Source: Saccharofermentans sp. (GTDB taxonomy: Bacteria; Bacillota; Clostridia; Saccharofermentanales; Saccharofermentanaceae). Taken from it: a stretch of 57,121 bases of DNA. A model generated the notes under the pieces. It saw only the letters and a list, made by a program, of their open reading frames with translations, had not been told where the DNA came from and did not search any database. A program made the position numbers and the translations under genes. The stretch is taken from the NCBI GenBank assembly GCA_016292145.1, contig JAEFBA010000005.1, forward strand, positions 1 to 57,121. Direction: 5' to 3'. Positions within the stretch are counted from its first letter, which is position 1. Each line of letters starts with the position of its first letter. Below are positions 8,209 to 16,885 of the stretch, in pieces.

Positions 8209-8236
8209 AAGGGGCTGCCGTTAAGGCAACCCCTTT
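8209..8236. terminator. Bidirectional terminator between converging genes
   Basis: AAGGGGCTGCC (8209-8219) pairs with GGCAACCCCTT (8225-8235) with one mismatch. The T run on the forward strand is short (three). On the reverse strand the tail is CTTGTTCTTTCC. It sits between the ABC ATPase and aspartate kinase stops. Confidence 0.7.
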
Positions 8237-8261
8237 AAAAATTCTTGTTTTAAGCAGGTTA

Positions 8262-9614
8262 TCAATAACGGAAGAGTTCCTTGTAGAGGACCTTTACAGC
8301 GTATGAGCAGTAGGACTCAGAAACGCCGAACATCATTGAGATCTCGGATGCACCCTGGTTAACGATGCGGAGGTTGATACCTGCGTTGGAGAGCGCGGAT
8401 GCTGCACGTGCCATGATACCTACGGAATTTGCCATAGCTTCACCGACGATCATTACGATAGCGAGGTCTCTGTCAACTTTAACTTCAGCACCGAGTTCCT
8501 TCTTGATGCGGTCGACGATGACTGCTTCCTTTTCTTCGGTGAAGTACTTCTTGCGGAGAACGATCGTAACCGTGTCGATTCCGGAAGGAATGTGGTCGAT
8601 GGAGATAGCTTCGTCAGAGAAGATCTTAAGGAGAGCTGCAAGGAAGCCTACCTGACGGTTCATCATGTACTTGCTTACAGTAACCGTTGCAAAGCCCTTA
8701 TCGCCTGCAATACCTGTTACGAGTGAATCGTAGTGAGTACGCTTGGATACGATCCATGTGCCCTTAGCTGCAGGATTGTTCGTGTTCTTGATGTTGAGAG
8801 GGATGCCTCTTGCGAATACAGGGTAGATAGCTTCTTCGTGAAGAACCGTGAATCCTGCATAAGAGAGCTCTCTCATTTCGTCATATGTGATCTCCGTGAT
8901 AGGGAAGGGGTTCTTAACAAGATTGGGGTTAACAGCGAAAACGTTGTCAACGTCTGTCCAGTTCTCGTAAACGTCAGCACCGACAGATGCTGCGAGGATG
9001 GAACCCGTGATGTCTGAACCGCCTCTGGAGAATGTGATGATCTTGCCGCTCTTGGATACACCGTAGAAACCGGGGAAGACAAGGAGCTTGTCTGTCTCAT
9101 CCTTAAGCTTTGCAAGATTGTCGTATGTCTCAGGAAGGATAACTGCCTTGCCTGCTTCGTCATGCTCTAAATAAAGACCGCAGTCTTCAGGATTGCAGTA
9201 TTTGGCAGGATGGCCTGTTGATGTGAGGTAGAAGGCTACGAGTCTTGCGCAGCAGTCTTCACCCATAGCCTTAACAGAATCAAGGTAAGCGATATCTTCT
9301 GTGTAATCAGCCTTAACGATATCAAGGAGTCTGCCTTCGATGTCGGGGAGGATCTCCTTTACGTTGAGCTCGTCAGCAATCTCCTCATAACGGGCGAGAA
9401 CAGCTGCGACTTCCTTGTCATATGATTCACCGGCGATCCTTGCCTTGGCAACGGCAATAAGAAGGTCCGTTACCTTGGTATCATCCTTGGTGCGCTTTCC
9501 GGGCGCGGATACGACCATGATCTTACGGTCTTCGTCTGCCAAAAGGATGCTGCAGACTTTCTGAATCTGGAATGCGTTGGCAAGAGATGATCCGCCGAAT
9601 TTTGTAACTTTCAT
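8262..9614 (-). CDS. lysC: Aspartate kinase (aspartokinase)
   Basis: 450 residues. The start at 9614 is chosen because the protein then opens with the family signature MKVTKFGGSSLA and an AAGGAG lies upstream; the open frame continues upstream for 89 codons, but that part has no family features. It phosphorylates aspartate in the first step to lysine, threonine, methionine and diaminopimelate, and its product leads to aspartate semialdehyde, which the polyamine genes at 48853 would also use. Visible: KFGGSS, FSRGGSDITGS, ENWTDVDN, and a C-terminal pair of ACT-type regulatory domains (SVGIMARAASALSNAGINLR). The ACT pair implies feedback control by an amino acid. It is monofunctional, with no fused homoserine dehydrogenase. 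Confidence 0.92.
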   Translation of the reverse strand: MKVTKFGGSSLANAFQIQKVCSILLADEDRKIMVVSAPGKRTKDDTKVTDLLIAVAKARIAGESYDKEVAAVLARYEEIADELNVKEILPDIEGRLLDIVKADYTEDIAYLDSVKAMGEDCCARLVAFYLTSTGHPAKYCNPEDCGLYLEHDEAGKAVILPETYDNLAKLKDETDKLLVFPGFYGVSKSGKIITFSRGGSDITGSILAASVGADVYENWTDVDNVFAVNPNLVKNPFPITEITYDEMRELSYAGFTVLHEEAIYPVFARGIPLNIKNTNNPAAKGTWIVSKRTHYDSLVTGIAGDKGFATVTVSKYMMNRQVGFLAALLKIFSDEAISIDHIPSGIDTVTIVLRKKYFTEEKEAVIVDRIKKELGAEVKVDRDLAIVMIVGEAMANSVGIMARAASALSNAGINLRIVNQGASEISMMFGVSESYCSYAVKVLYKELFRY

Positions 9615-9628
9615 AGCTTTTGTGCTCC

Positions 9629-9656
9629 TTGACTTGTCATTTAGCCTTAATATAAT
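9629..9656 (+). promoter_or_regulatory. Promoter for the YqeG gene
   Basis: TTGACT at 9629-9634, 16-base spacer, TATAAT at 9651-9656. Predicted start near 9663, about 87 bases before the TTG start codon. Confidence 0.6.
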
Positions 9657-9670
9657 ATCACAAGCGCGAA

Positions 9671-9700
9671 AGTATATATTTATAATTATTTTGTAGCCAA
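9671..9700 (-). promoter_or_regulatory. Candidate promoter for aspartate kinase
   Basis: Reading the reverse strand, TTGGCT (9700-9695) and TATACT (9676-9671) are 18 bases apart. The predicted start near 9664 faces the forward promoter at 9629-9656, so the two initiating polymerases would run into each other. Confidence 0.4.
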
Positions 9701-9749
9701 ATATTAGTCTGTATGTAACAGTTGCACAGTTGGGAACAGGAGAAATATC

Positions 9750-10247
9750 TTGAACATCTTCAAAGCGATGAAGCCTGAAAGAGTATATAAAGACCTTACC
9801 GTAATGCCCTGGAAGGAGCTTTACGATGAGGGCATCAGGACAGCTCTCCTTGATTTCGATAACACTCTGGGACCTGATCATGCGACTGAGCCCGAAGACT
9901 TCAGTTACAAGTGCGTAAAGATGATAGAGGATACAGGGATAAAGTGCTGCCTTGTGTCTAATGCAAAATCCGGAAGGTCTGCCAAGATCGCTGAGATGCT
10001 CGGTATTCCGGTAGTGACTTATGCAAACAAGCCCGGAACATCAGGCGTTCTTAAGGCCATTAAGCTGATGGACTCTTCTGCGGACAAATCCCTGATGGTC
10101 GGCGACCAGGTCTTTACCGATGTTATAGCCGGCAACAGATCGGGCGTCCGTACATTTATGGTTGAGAAGCTCCATAAACAGGAGATTTGGTATGTTTTGC
10201 TCAAGAGACCATTCGAAAAACTTGTTAGACTTGTAGGAAAATTCTGA
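9750..10247 (+). CDS. yqeG: YqeG-family HAD phosphatase
   Basis: 165 residues, start TTG with AGGAG 7 bases upstream. This is the HAD IIIA group found across Bacillota. Motif I is DFDNTL with catalytic D35 and D37; motif II is the Ser in LVSNAKSG; motif IV is MVGDQVFTDVIAGN. The family is about 170 residues and dephosphorylates a small substrate in the cytoplasm; the physiological substrate is not settled. It is divergent from aspartate kinase and stands upstream of EF-P but separated by EF-P's own promoter. Confidence 0.85.
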   Translation: MNIFKAMKPERVYKDLTVMPWKELYDEGIRTALLDFDNTLGPDHATEPEDFSYKCVKMIEDTGIKCCLVSNAKSGRSAKIAEMLGIPVVTYANKPGTSGVLKAIKLMDSSADKSLMVGDQVFTDVIAGNRSGVRTFMVEKLHKQEIWYVLLKRPFEKLVRLVGKF

Positions 10248-10262
10248 TTCTATTTGTAACAC

Positions 10263-10291
10263 TTGCATAGAAACACTCTTTCAAGTAAAAT
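10263..10291 (+). promoter_or_regulatory. Promoter for efp
   Basis: TTGCAT (10263-10268) and TAAAAT (10286-10291) are 17 bases apart. Predicted start near 10298, about 37 bases before the efp ATG. Confidence 0.6.
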
Positions 10292-10334
10292 TAGTCAGTT
10301 AAACGCTTATTTATTAAAAAAAGGAGACATAGTT

Positions 10335-10892
10335 ATGATCAGCGCAGGAGATTTCAGAAACGGTTTATGTTTTGAGATGGACGACCAGGTATATCAGGTC
10401 GTTGAATTCCAGCACGTTAAGCCCGGCAAGGGAGCAGCATTCGTAAGAACAAAGTATAAGAACGTTAAGACAGGATCCGTTGTTGAAAGATCCTTCAACC
10501 CTAACGAGAAGTTTGAGCAGGCCCAGCTTACAAGACAGGACATGCAGTTCATCTATGCTGACGGCGATCTCTACTACTTCATGGATCAGGATACATATGA
10601 GCAGACACCTATCCACCAGGATAAGATCGGCGACGGCATCAAGTTCCTCAAGGAAGAGATGGTTTGCAAGGTTGTTTCTTACAAGGGTGATATCTTCCAG
10701 GTAGAACTTCCTATCACAGTTGTTCTTGAGATCACAGAGTGCGAGCCCGGTGTTAAGGGTGATACAGCAAACAACGCTTCCAAGTACGCTACACTTGAGA
10801 CAGGCGCTGTTGTTAAGGTTCCTCTCTTCGTTAACCAGGGTGAGAAGATCAAGGTTGACACAAGAACAGGCGAATACTTAGAAAGAGCTTAA
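10335..10892 (+). CDS. efp: Translation elongation factor P
   Basis: 185 residues, the normal length. ATG 10335 has AAGGAG at 10321-10326; the longer upstream reading overlaps the promoter and is rejected. EF-P binds between the P and E sites of the ribosome and relieves stalling at polyproline stretches. Three beta-barrel domains are recognisable: the KOW-like N-domain with loop PGKG (K32 at the tip, the residue modified in some relatives), the middle OB-domain, and the C-terminal domain ending GEYLERA. The proline-rich protein at 812-2653 is an obvious client. Its own promoter and terminator make it monocistronic. Confidence 0.96.
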   Translation: MISAGDFRNGLCFEMDDQVYQVVEFQHVKPGKGAAFVRTKYKNVKTGSVVERSFNPNEKFEQAQLTRQDMQFIYADGDLYYFMDQDTYEQTPIHQDKIGDGIKFLKEEMVCKVVSYKGDIFQVELPITVVLEITECEPGVKGDTANNASKYATLETGAVVKVPLFVNQGEKIKVDTRTGEYLERA

Positions 10893-10905
10893 TTTCAGTT
10901 ATTAT

Positions 10906-10944
10906 CTGCCGCAAGCGGGGTAATATCCGCTTACGGCAGTTTTT
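10906..10944 (+). terminator. Intrinsic terminator after efp
   Basis: CTGCCG(C)AAGCGG pairs with CCGCTT(A)CGGCAG with one mismatch, followed by TTTTT at 10940-10944. Confidence 0.88.
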
Positions 10945-10983
10945 ATCCGCACCTTTAAAGTTTAGATCATTCAAGGGACCGAT

Positions 10984-11352
10984 ATGGAAGACAATACTAA
11001 CATCGAATCCATAAAAGGCGATCGTTCAATGACACAGGGCTTTGTAGCCCAGTATGCATCTGAAGCTGCGCTCCAGATAGACGGTGTTTTGTCATTGGTT
11101 CCTTCTTTTGCGGTCGCACTTAAAGAGAAAGCGGGTGTAGTTCACGAGGGCAAAGGGGTCAGAGTAGTTTTCGGTGATGCTGCCGAAGGTACAGTTTCCA
11201 TTACCGTATATCCTATCGTTAAATACGGAATGATCATTCCCGAGATTGCCTGGATGATTCAGGAAAAAGTTAAAAAGGACGTCGAGCACTTTACCGGACT
11301 TTCGGTGGAGAGCGTCGACGTTTATGTTTGTGGGGTAGAGGAGGTTTCATGA
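10984..11352 (+). CDS. Asp23/Gls24 family envelope stress protein
   Basis: 122 residues, start ATG after AAGGGA. Asp23/Gls24 proteins are small cytoplasmic alkaline-shock proteins held at the membrane by AmaP. The family pattern runs through the chain (GFVAQYASEAALQIDGVLSL, then ITVYPIVKYGMIIPEIAWMI, then VKKDVEHFTGLSVESVDVYV). Its ATGA stop overlap with the next gene, an AmaP-type protein, supports a coupled pair. The repeated ending VEHFTG..VE..V recurs in the next protein, so both share the same fold. Confidence 0.88.
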   Translation: MEDNTNIESIKGDRSMTQGFVAQYASEAALQIDGVLSLVPSFAVALKEKAGVVHEGKGVRVVFGDAAEGTVSITVYPIVKYGMIIPEIAWMIQEKVKKDVEHFTGLSVESVDVYVCGVEEVS

Positions 11353-11903
11353 ATTCCTTTATTAGAGCACTGCTGTTCTTTTATTCCGTTGTAATAGCCG
11401 TTTTCTCTGTCGTGCTGTTATATGCGCTTTTCGATGAAGGTATCTTTGCGGATATCCTGAAGCCTTTGTCGCTGATCGTTAACGGTCCTGTTAGCAGATA
11501 TATCTATCTGGGCATTCTGATGCTTCTGTTCGTCACTTCGATCGTATCCATCACAAACATCATCACATCAGGAAGACTTAACCGTACAAGATTAAGAAAG
11601 AACGATATCGGCACAGTTGATATCGGACCTGATGCCATCGAAAGTATTGCCCTTAATGCGGCAAAGTCTGCGCAGGTCGGTATTAAGAGCGCAAGGTGTC
11701 ACGCATCTCCTGCAAAGAACCAGTCACTCAGGCTGACAGTATCCTGTGAGCTTTATTCCAATGTTGAGATCCCTGCTTCAATGGCTAAGGTCCAGGAAAA
11801 GGTTAAGAAAGATATCGAGAGATTTACCGGTATTGCTGTAGAGCAGGTTATCGTCAGAGTAACTAAGGTCGAGCAGGCTCAGACCAGAGTAGAAAGCAGA
11901 TAA
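11349..11903 (+). CDS. amaP: Alkaline shock response membrane anchor protein AmaP
   Basis: 184 residues. ATG 11349 overlaps the previous TGA and follows GAGGAGG. Two N-terminal membrane helices (about 5-28 and 51-73) are followed by a cytoplasmic Asp23-like domain (VKKDIERFTGIAVEQVIVRV). AmaP docks Asp23 oligomers to the membrane near the septum in other Bacillota. The next small gene encodes a DUF2273 protein, the usual third member. Confidence 0.85.
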   Translation: MNSFIRALLFFYSVVIAVFSVVLLYALFDEGIFADILKPLSLIVNGPVSRYIYLGILMLLFVTSIVSITNIITSGRLNRTRLRKNDIGTVDIGPDAIESIALNAAKSAQVGIKSARCHASPAKNQSLRLTVSCELYSNVEIPASMAKVQEKVKKDIERFTGIAVEQVIVRVTKVEQAQTRVESR

Positions 11904-11906
11904 GAA

Positions 11907-12143
11907 ATGGAAAGGTTTTTATCCAGGCTTTTCGAGAAACTTCGTAACACCAGAGCAGGTGTTATCTTTGCTGTTCTGTTTTTTATCATTGGTCTTTTAC
12001 TTTGTATATTCGGGTTCTTTAAGACCCTTTTTATCATATTAATGACAGCGGTTGGCTTCTTTGTAGGTTCGTTCCTCTTTTCCGATACGAGCAAGTTCAA
12101 GAAATTTCTTGACAGGATTTTGCCACCGGGGAGGTTTAGATGA
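11907..12143 (+). CDS. DUF2273 small integral membrane protein
   Basis: 78 residues with two hydrophobic helices (about 18-37 and 40-60) flanked by basic ends. DUF2273 proteins of this size regularly follow asp23 and amaP in Bacillota and are thought to belong to the same membrane-associated stress complex. The ATG comes three bases after the amaP stop, and the stop overlaps the nusB start (ATGA). Confidence 0.82.
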   Translation: MERFLSRLFEKLRNTRAGVIFAVLFFIIGLLLCIFGFFKTLFIILMTAVGFFVGSFLFSDTSKFKKFLDRILPPGRFR

Positions 12144-12538
12144 GCAGAATCGAGACAAGAGAGCACGCAATGGAATTTTTGTTCCAGACCGGATTTAGAA
12201 ATGATCCTATCAGTGAGCAGATAGATCTATTCAGGGAAGCATATCCTGAGATAACAGAAGATGATGCATATTTCCTTGATATCGTTTACGGCGTTATCAA
12301 CAGCAGGGATGAGCTTGATGAGAAGTTCGTTCCGTTCCTTAAGAGATGGAAGTTAGAGCGTCTTCCCCAGACCGACAGGATCATCCTTGAGATCGCTGTA
12401 TATGAGATCCTCACAGTTGAGGATATTCCTACTTCTGTCTCCATCAATGAGGCTGTCAAGCTTGCTAAGAAGTATGGTACAGACAGCTCATCTTCTTATA
12501 TCAACGGCGTATTGAGCAACTTCGTTAAGAGCCTCTGA
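12140..12538 (+). CDS. nusB: Transcription antitermination factor NusB
   Basis: 132 residues, all-helical, slightly short but within family range. NusB binds boxA RNA with NusE (S10) and promotes antitermination in rRNA operons. Family marks: the opening SRIETREHAMEFLFQ, RLPQTDRIILEIAVYEIL and PTSVSINEAVKLAKKYG near the end. It overlaps the DUF2273 gene by 4 bases and precedes xseA, a common Clostridia order. Confidence 0.93.
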   Translation: MSRIETREHAMEFLFQTGFRNDPISEQIDLFREAYPEITEDDAYFLDIVYGVINSRDELDEKFVPFLKRWKLERLPQTDRIILEIAVYEILTVEDIPTSVSINEAVKLAKKYGTDSSSSYINGVLSNFVKSL

Positions 12539-12542
12539 ACTC

Positions 12543-13769
12543 ATGTTCGATTTTGATAGCGTAAGCCATCTTAATGGCTACATAAAGCAATCCCTGCAGG
12601 ATAATCCTTATCTTGCCGAGTTTACTGTTACCGGTGAGATATCACAGTATACTGTCTCTGCCAGAGATCATGCTTATTTCTCCATTAAGGACGACCAGTC
12701 GGTCATAAACTGCGTTATCTTCTCAAGGAACCGTTCCATGCTTAAGATCGAGCCTTCGATCGGTATGAAGGTAAAGGTTACAGGCGGTCTCGATTTTTAT
12801 TCTGCAGGCGGAAAGCTCCAGGTCATCGCTACGAATATCGAAGACAAGGGTGCAGGAGACCTTCACGAGCAATTCAACAAACTCTTTAAAAAGCTCCAGG
12901 ATGAAGGACTTTTCGATCCTTCGCACAAGAAAGCTATTCCTGTATTGCCCGGAAGGATTGGAATCGTAACGTCTTCATCGGGCAAGGTCATTTCCGATAT
13001 CGTTAACACGATCAGGAAAAGAAATCCCCACCACGACATCCTGCTTTATCCTGCAAGCGTTCAGGGCGATCTTTGTCCTCCTGAAGTAATTGCAGGTATC
13101 AAGTATTTCAATGAAGAGGATAATGTTGATGTCATCATCGTCGCAAGGGGCGGCGGATCTTATGAAGAGCTCTTCTGCTTTAACGATGAAGGCATCGCAA
13201 GGGCAGTATACGCAAGTAAGATCCCGGTTATCTCAGCAATAGGACATGAGCCTGATTATACGATCATCGATTATGTTGCTGATATAAGGGCTGCAACGCC
13301 TACTGCGGCAGGTGAGATGGTTATTGCATCTTACGATGACCTTCAGAAGGAAATAGATAATCTTGCCCTTAATCTGGATATTGCCATCAACCGGTTCGTT
13401 GATTCCAGACGCAAGGCTTTGGACGTATATAAGAACCACAAAGCGCTTCATTCACCGGCTTTCTATGCAAGAGAGCAGCTCGCTGTAGTAAGTGAGCTTA
13501 AGACGAGGCTTGATGCTCTTTCCGACAGGTTCGTTAAGAAGACATCATCTGAGATCAATGAAGTCAAGGTAAGGCTTGATGCTCTTAATCCGAACAATGT
13601 CCTTACCAGAGGTTATTCATACGTATGCGATAAGAGCGGCAGGGCTGTTGAGTCTGCAAGATCAGTAAAGAAGGGTGATAACGTCAGCATTATCCTGTCT
13701 GACGGTTCGCTGTTAAGTGAGATAAAAGATATTTCGATAAATGGAGATGGAGGATCGGACGATGCCTAA
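12543..13769 (+). CDS. xseA: Exodeoxyribonuclease VII large subunit
   Basis: 408 residues, normal length about 400-450. The enzyme degrades single-stranded DNA from both ends; this subunit carries the active site. Residues about 1-100 are the OB-fold DNA-binding domain (AEFTVTGEISQYTVSARDHAYFSIKD). The catalytic part contains IGIVTSSSGKVISDI, VARGGGSYEEL and ISAIGHEPDYTIIDYVAD, all hallmarks. A coiled coil follows. The stop overlaps xseB by 8 bases. Confidence 0.95.
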   Translation: MFDFDSVSHLNGYIKQSLQDNPYLAEFTVTGEISQYTVSARDHAYFSIKDDQSVINCVIFSRNRSMLKIEPSIGMKVKVTGGLDFYSAGGKLQVIATNIEDKGAGDLHEQFNKLFKKLQDEGLFDPSHKKAIPVLPGRIGIVTSSSGKVISDIVNTIRKRNPHHDILLYPASVQGDLCPPEVIAGIKYFNEEDNVDVIIVARGGGSYEELFCFNDEGIARAVYASKIPVISAIGHEPDYTIIDYVADIRAATPTAAGEMVIASYDDLQKEIDNLALNLDIAINRFVDSRRKALDVYKNHKALHSPAFYAREQLAVVSELKTRLDALSDRFVKKTSSEINEVKVRLDALNPNNVLTRGYSYVCDKSGRAVESARSVKKGDNVSIILSDGSLLSEIKDISINGDGGSDDA

Positions 13770-14004
13770 GTCTAAGGAAAATGAGATGACATATGAAGCA
13801 GCAATGACAGAGCTTCGCCAGACAGTTTCAAAGCTCTCTGAGGGCAAGGCGACACTCGATGAGTCATTGAAGCTCTACGAGAGAGGGATCGAGCTCGTCG
13901 GCATTTGCGAGAACAGACTTAATGAAGTAACAGCAAGGATCGAAGCCGTTAACAAGGCTAACGGAACAACTGATCCTCTTAACATAAGCGAGACCGGAGT
14001 CTGA
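13762..14004 (+). CDS. xseB: Exodeoxyribonuclease VII small subunit
   Basis: 80 residues. ATG 13762 is preferred to the in-frame ATG 13741 because GGAGG lies at 13749-13753, 8 bases upstream. The small subunit forms helical pairs that cap the large subunit. The family pattern MTYEAAMTELRQTVSKLSEG followed by LDESLKLYERGIELV is clear. It sits between xseA (8-base overlap) and ispA (2-base gap). Confidence 0.93.
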   Translation: MPKSKENEMTYEAAMTELRQTVSKLSEGKATLDESLKLYERGIELVGICENRLNEVTARIEAVNKANGTTDPLNISETGV

Positions 14005-14006
14005 TC

Positions 14007-14930
14007 ATGGAAAGAGACAGTATTAATGCTCTGATGGAAAAGACAGAGCAGTGGATATTACCTGAACTGGAAAATGTCTTTACCCTTGAAGAGGCTGAAG
14101 ACATTACCGTTAAGGCTGCACTTTACAGCCTTTATGCCGGTGGCAAGAGATTAAGGCCCCTCATGATGTACCTTACCTCCGATATGTTAAAGCTTGATTT
14201 TGACATCGATGCGGATGTTAAGTATTTTGCCGCAACATTGGAGATGCTCCATACATATTCTCTTATCCATGACGATCTCCCGGCGTTGGACAACGACGAC
14301 TTAAGAAGGGGAAAGCCCACATGCCATAAGGCTTTTGGCGAGGGAATAGCCGTTCTTGCAGGAGACTTATTGCTCAATAAGGCCATGGAGAGATTATTCC
14401 TGATGTGCGAAAAGCATCCCGGTTATACATATGCAGCTTCTGCAATGGCTGAGAATTCCGGTATCAGCGGAATGCTCGGAGGCCAGAGCATAGATATTGC
14501 ATCTGAAGACAAAGAGATCTCATTAGAGCTTCTTACCGAGCTCCAGAGGAAGAAGACCGGTGCTTTTATCGAAGCTGCGGTAGTTACTCCTTATTATCTT
14601 TCGAAGCTCATGAAAAGAAGTGACAGCGCAAAGGATGAGACTGCATCTGACTTAAGAAAACTTGCCGAGCATATCGGCCTCGCTTTCCAGATCAAAGATG
14701 ATATCCTTGATGTTACATCGGACAGTGAGACTTTGGGCAAGAGCACAGGCAAGGACGCCAGAGATTCCAAAGCAACGTTCGTTACCCTGTTGGGCCTCGA
14801 TGGCGCAAAGAAGAGACTTGCAGATGAATCCGACTGCATCAGGGTGATACTTGATAAGTTTGATAATAACGGGTTTGATACGACAGATTACAGGACTTTA
14901 ACGGATTTTCTTGTTAACAGGGACAGATAA
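14007..14930 (+). CDS. ispA: Polyprenyl synthetase (farnesyl diphosphate synthase type)
   Basis: 307 residues. It condenses isopentenyl diphosphate with allylic diphosphates to make precursors for undecaprenyl lipids and quinones. The first aspartate-rich motif is DDLPALDNDD preceded by YSLIHDD, and the second is KDDILDVT; GGKRLRP near residue 47 is the substrate-binding motif. The stop overlaps the dxs start by one base, linking it to precursor supply. Confidence 0.93.
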   Translation: MERDSINALMEKTEQWILPELENVFTLEEAEDITVKAALYSLYAGGKRLRPLMMYLTSDMLKLDFDIDADVKYFAATLEMLHTYSLIHDDLPALDNDDLRRGKPTCHKAFGEGIAVLAGDLLLNKAMERLFLMCEKHPGYTYAASAMAENSGISGMLGGQSIDIASEDKEISLELLTELQRKKTGAFIEAAVVTPYYLSKLMKRSDSAKDETASDLRKLAEHIGLAFQIKDDILDVTSDSETLGKSTGKDARDSKATFVTLLGLDGAKKRLADESDCIRVILDKFDNNGFDTTDYRTLTDFLVNRDR

Positions 14931-16810
14931 TGGATTATAAGTTTCTAGGAAAGGATACAACACCTGAATTCCTCAAGTCATTAAAGCCTGAGGAACGAAA
15001 GATGCTGTGTGAGGAATTAAGGGATAAGATCCTTAATACCGTATCTTCCAATGGCGGACACCTGGCAAGCAACCTGGGTGCCATAGAACTTACTGTCGCA
15101 TTGCTTTCCGTTTTTGACTATAAGCAGGATAAGATAGTTTTCGACGTCGGACACCAGGCATATTCATATAAGCTCCTGACAGGAAGGTTCGACAGATTCA
15201 ATACATTAAGGCAGAAGGAAGGCATCTCGGGATTCCCCAGGATCACTGAGTCTCCTTACGATGCTTTTGATACGGGCCACAGCTCGACTTCGATATCCGC
15301 TGCTATGGGTATCGCAAGGGCAAGAGATCTTGAAGGCAAGAACTTCAATGTCGTATCCATAATAGGTGACGGCGCGCTGACGGGCGGCCTTGCTTATGAA
15401 GCCATCAATGACTTGGGACACAGCAAGACAAGGATGATAATAATCCTGAATGATAACGAGATGAGCATCGATAAGAACGTCGGAGGCCTCTCCAAGCACT
15501 TGTCCAAGCTCAGAATCTCATCAGGGTACATCTCCGCAAAGCAGACGACGGAATCTTTCCTTCAAAAGCTCGGCTTTGTAGGACGCGGCCTTATAAAGAT
15601 GATCCTTGCCATCAAGGACTTCTTCAGGTTCCTTTTGTACCGCAAGACGCCTTCCATGTTCGATGACCTGGGACTCAATTACTACGGTCCTGTCGACGGC
15701 CACAACATGGAAGATCTCATTAAGGCTTTTAACGGTGCTAAGGAGATCAGAGGACCGGTCCTTATCCATGTCATTACCAAGAAGGGTAAGGGTTATGCTC
15801 CCGCAGAGACGAATCCTTCGGATTATCACGGCGTCGGACCTTTCGACTTGGAGACAGGAGTCGGTCCTTCCAAGACAAGCTATACGACAGTATTTGCCAA
15901 TACCATGACAGAGCTCGCCGCCAAGAACCCCAAGATCGTAGCTATCTCGGCTGCAATGACACTCGGCACCGGACTTGATAATTTCCAGATGAAGTATCCG
16001 GCAAGGTTCTTCGACTGCGGTATTGCAGAAGAGCACAGCGTTACGATGGCAGGCGGACTTGCCGTATCAGGATTCATTCCGGTCGTCGCGATCTATTCCT
16101 CATTCCTGCAAAGAGCTTATGATGAGATGATCACAGACTGCTGCTACATGAACAGCCATGTCGTCTTTGCGATAGACAGGGCGGGATTTGTCGGCAACGA
16201 CGGACATACCCACCACGGACTTCTTGATATCTCTTATCTGAATTCCATGGTCAACATGACAGTCCTATCCCCAAGAGATTATACGGATCTTAAGAGATGT
16301 CTTACTTATGCAGTTGAATCGGTTAAGGGGCCTGTCGCAGTAAGGTATCCGAGAGGCGCTTCGCCTTTTGAAGCCAAGGGACCTTTGTACAGTGAGACGG
16401 AAGATCTTACGATGCCTCATGTCGTTTGCGACTACGGCAATGATTTCGCGCTTGTATCCACGGGCAAGATCTGTGAGGAAGCCGACATTGCAATGGAACT
16501 GTTAAAAGAGCAGGGCATCATGGGCAAGCATATCAATCTCACAATGATAAAGCCTCTTCCTGCTAAGGAGATATGGGATCTTCTGGTTGGAATCAAGTAT
16601 GTGTTCAGCCTTGAAGAAGGCATAATCAGCGGCGGCTTCGGAGAATCCTTGGAGCGCGAACTTCAGATATTGGGATTTGAGAAGGACGTTACCGTATTCG
16701 GCGTAAGGAACCCGATAGTCAGGGCAATGTCACAGAAAGAGCAGCTTAAGTACTGCGGTCTTGACGGCATAACTGTGGCATCTTCAATTAAATCGGCTTT
16801 ATTACGTTAA
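14930..16810 (+). CDS. dxs: 1-deoxy-D-xylulose-5-phosphate synthase
   Basis: 626 residues, full length. It joins pyruvate and glyceraldehyde 3-phosphate using thiamine diphosphate, the first step of the MEP isoprenoid pathway. Visible: the N-terminal AIELTVALLSVFD and KIVFDVGHQAYSYKLLTGR, cofactor motif GDGALTGGLAYEAIND near residue 146, and DRAGFVGNDGHTHHG in the pyrimidine-binding domain. It follows ispA directly and ends before the nadK promoter. A weak inverted repeat spans its stop codon (16790-16818) but has no T tract. Confidence 0.96.
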   Translation: MDYKFLGKDTTPEFLKSLKPEERKMLCEELRDKILNTVSSNGGHLASNLGAIELTVALLSVFDYKQDKIVFDVGHQAYSYKLLTGRFDRFNTLRQKEGISGFPRITESPYDAFDTGHSSTSISAAMGIARARDLEGKNFNVVSIIGDGALTGGLAYEAINDLGHSKTRMIIILNDNEMSIDKNVGGLSKHLSKLRISSGYISAKQTTESFLQKLGFVGRGLIKMILAIKDFFRFLLYRKTPSMFDDLGLNYYGPVDGHNMEDLIKAFNGAKEIRGPVLIHVITKKGKGYAPAETNPSDYHGVGPFDLETGVGPSKTSYTTVFANTMTELAAKNPKIVAISAAMTLGTGLDNFQMKYPARFFDCGIAEEHSVTMAGGLAVSGFIPVVAIYSSFLQRAYDEMITDCCYMNSHVVFAIDRAGFVGNDGHTHHGLLDISYLNSMVNMTVLSPRDYTDLKRCLTYAVESVKGPVAVRYPRGASPFEAKGPLYSETEDLTMPHVVCDYGNDFALVSTGKICEEADIAMELLKEQGIMGKHINLTMIKPLPAKEIWDLLVGIKYVFSLEEGIISGGFGESLERELQILGFEKDVTVFGVRNPIVRAMSQKEQLKYCGLDGITVASSIKSALLR

Positions 16811-16816
16811 GCTGAT

Positions 16817-16845
16817 TTGCCTGATGTATTTTTATTCATTATAAT
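16817..16845 (+). promoter_or_regulatory. Promoter for nadK-argR-recN
   Basis: TTGCCT (16817-16822) and TATAAT (16840-16845) are exactly 17 bases apart. Predicted start near 16852, leaving a leader of about 34 bases with GGGAGG before the nadK ATG. Confidence 0.7.
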
Positions 16846-16885
16846 GATTAAATATCTATAGCTTCTTAATGGGAGGTTTGTCTTC

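Noticed and set aside
9615..9881. N-terminal extension of aspartate kinase
   Set aside because: It would run through both promoters and the start of yqeG; the family start MKVTKFGG with AAGGAG is at 9614.
15521..16036. Reverse frame of 171 codons opposite dxs
   Set aside because: Dxs is conserved along its whole length; the reverse product is a shadow.
16790..16818. Inverted repeat at the dxs stop as a terminator
   Set aside because: The stem has a G-T pair, a 9-base loop and no T run, and it overlaps the -35 of the nadK promoter.
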